From: CF-113 sp035716135
GTDB lineage: Bacteria; Chloroflexota; Ktedonobacteria; Ktedonobacterales; Ktedonobacteraceae
Direction of reading: 5' to 3'
Length of the DNA stretch: 5,847 nt
Assembly: GCA_035716135.1 (NCBI GenBank)
Contig: DASTKD010000107.1
Coordinates: 1 to 5,847, forward strand
Positions 5,632 through 5,847 of the stretch are shown in pieces. A model generated the notes under the pieces. The model was given only the letters and a program-made list of their open reading frames with translations, was not told where the DNA came from and did no database searches. Numbering within the stretch: the stretch's first letter is position 1; every line of letters starts with the position of its first letter. The translations under genes and the position numbers were made by a program.

Positions 5632-5760
5632 TTACAGGGACGATGAACGCGCTTTTGACCTGTCACCTTTTGCTCGCCTGAGCAGACGTTCAACTTCTGC
5701 CTTTTTTAATAATTCTGCCTGCCTTCTCTTGAAAACAGCGTAATCATTGATTGGGAACAT
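5632..5760 (-). CDS. Short charged helical protein (42 residues), function unknown
   Basis: The frame ATG 5760 to TAA 5632 encodes 42 residues beginning MFPINDYAVF and containing RRQAELLKKAEVERLLRRAK (12-31), a basic, probably amphipathic helix with leucines and alternating charges. It has no membrane segment or signal peptide. The evidence that it is real is the ribosome binding site AAGGAG (5774-5769), eight bases before the start and the best in this half of the window, and the strong hairpin just after the stop. I do not recognise the family; short proteins of this build seem frequent in large Chloroflexota genomes (impression). A 61-codon frame on the opposite strand (5558-5743) lacks such signals. 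Confidence 0.6.
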   Translation of the reverse strand: MFPINDYAVFKRRQAELLKKAEVERLLRRAKGDRSKARSSSL

Positions 5761-5809
5761 AGCCTCTACTCCTTCCGCTTGAAGAGCAACAAGTGCTTTT
5801 CTTCTAAGC

Positions 5810-5838
5810 TTGACTTCAGGCGACTAACCTGTTAAAAT
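5810..5838 (+). promoter_or_regulatory. Sigma-70-like promoter pointing out of the right edge
   Basis: TTGACT (5810-5815), a 17-base spacer and TAAAAT (5833-5838): one mismatch in each hexamer and ideal spacing. It is divergent from the small gene at 5632-5760, so a plus-strand gene probably starts beyond base 5847. The spacer contains CAGG-N7-CCTG (5817-5831), which could be a small operator. Confidence 0.5.
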
Positions 5839-5847
5839 GTATTTGAT

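Noticed and set aside
5558..5743. 61-codon plus-strand frame
   Set aside because: No ribosome binding site precedes it, it crosses a strong hairpin, and the opposite strand carries a small gene with far better signals. The TATAAT at 5528-5533 upstream lacks a -35.
1..5847. Search for CRISPR arrays, tRNA or rRNA genes, IS ends and riboswitches
   Set aside because: No regularly spaced direct repeats, cloverleaf, transposase frame or known riboswitch core was seen by eye. Covariance-model searches could still reveal a weak RNA element, particularly in 2172-2327.

Overview
The window carries six genes, all on the minus strand, most separated by 100-300 bases that hold their own promoter-like, operator-like or terminator-like sequences. 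They therefore look like single-gene units, not one operon. No rRNA, tRNA, CRISPR array, transposase or replication gene was seen. Most of the window is moderately GC-rich, while roughly the first 890 bases are clearly AT-rich, which suggests a recently acquired segment. The organism cannot be fixed from the sequence. A large-genome soil bacterium such as a member of the Ktedonobacteria (Chloroflexota) is my best guess, from the style of the small coiled-coil protein, the short charged protein and the MFS-YkoP fusion; this is an impression, not a proof.

Left region (1-890): the N-terminal 211 residues of a TcmP-type protein (three-Cys-motif partner, methyltransferase-like), running off the left edge. 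Upstream of it lie a dyad-symmetric operator-like site and a strong promoter-like sequence pointing the other way. A textbook intrinsic terminator then closes the next gene.

Middle (896-2340): a 97-residue coiled-coil protein with an extended -10 promoter, then a 259-residue protein that resembles the plant EXORDIUM/phosphate-induced protein 1 family and carries an HExxE motif. Its long leader contains an 11-bp inverted repeat.

Right (2328-5847): a 659-residue major facilitator transporter fused to a C-terminal YkoP-like domain, a two-repeat EamA (DMT) transporter, and a 42-residue charged helical protein with an excellent ribosome binding site. A sigma-70-like promoter points out of the right edge on the plus strand.

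The genes do not form an obvious pathway. The items most worth following are the TcmP gene, whose usual partner (a Gp37/Gp68-like, DUF5131 protein) may lie just beyond the left edge, the transporter-YkoP fusion, and the bacterial EXORDIUM-like protein.
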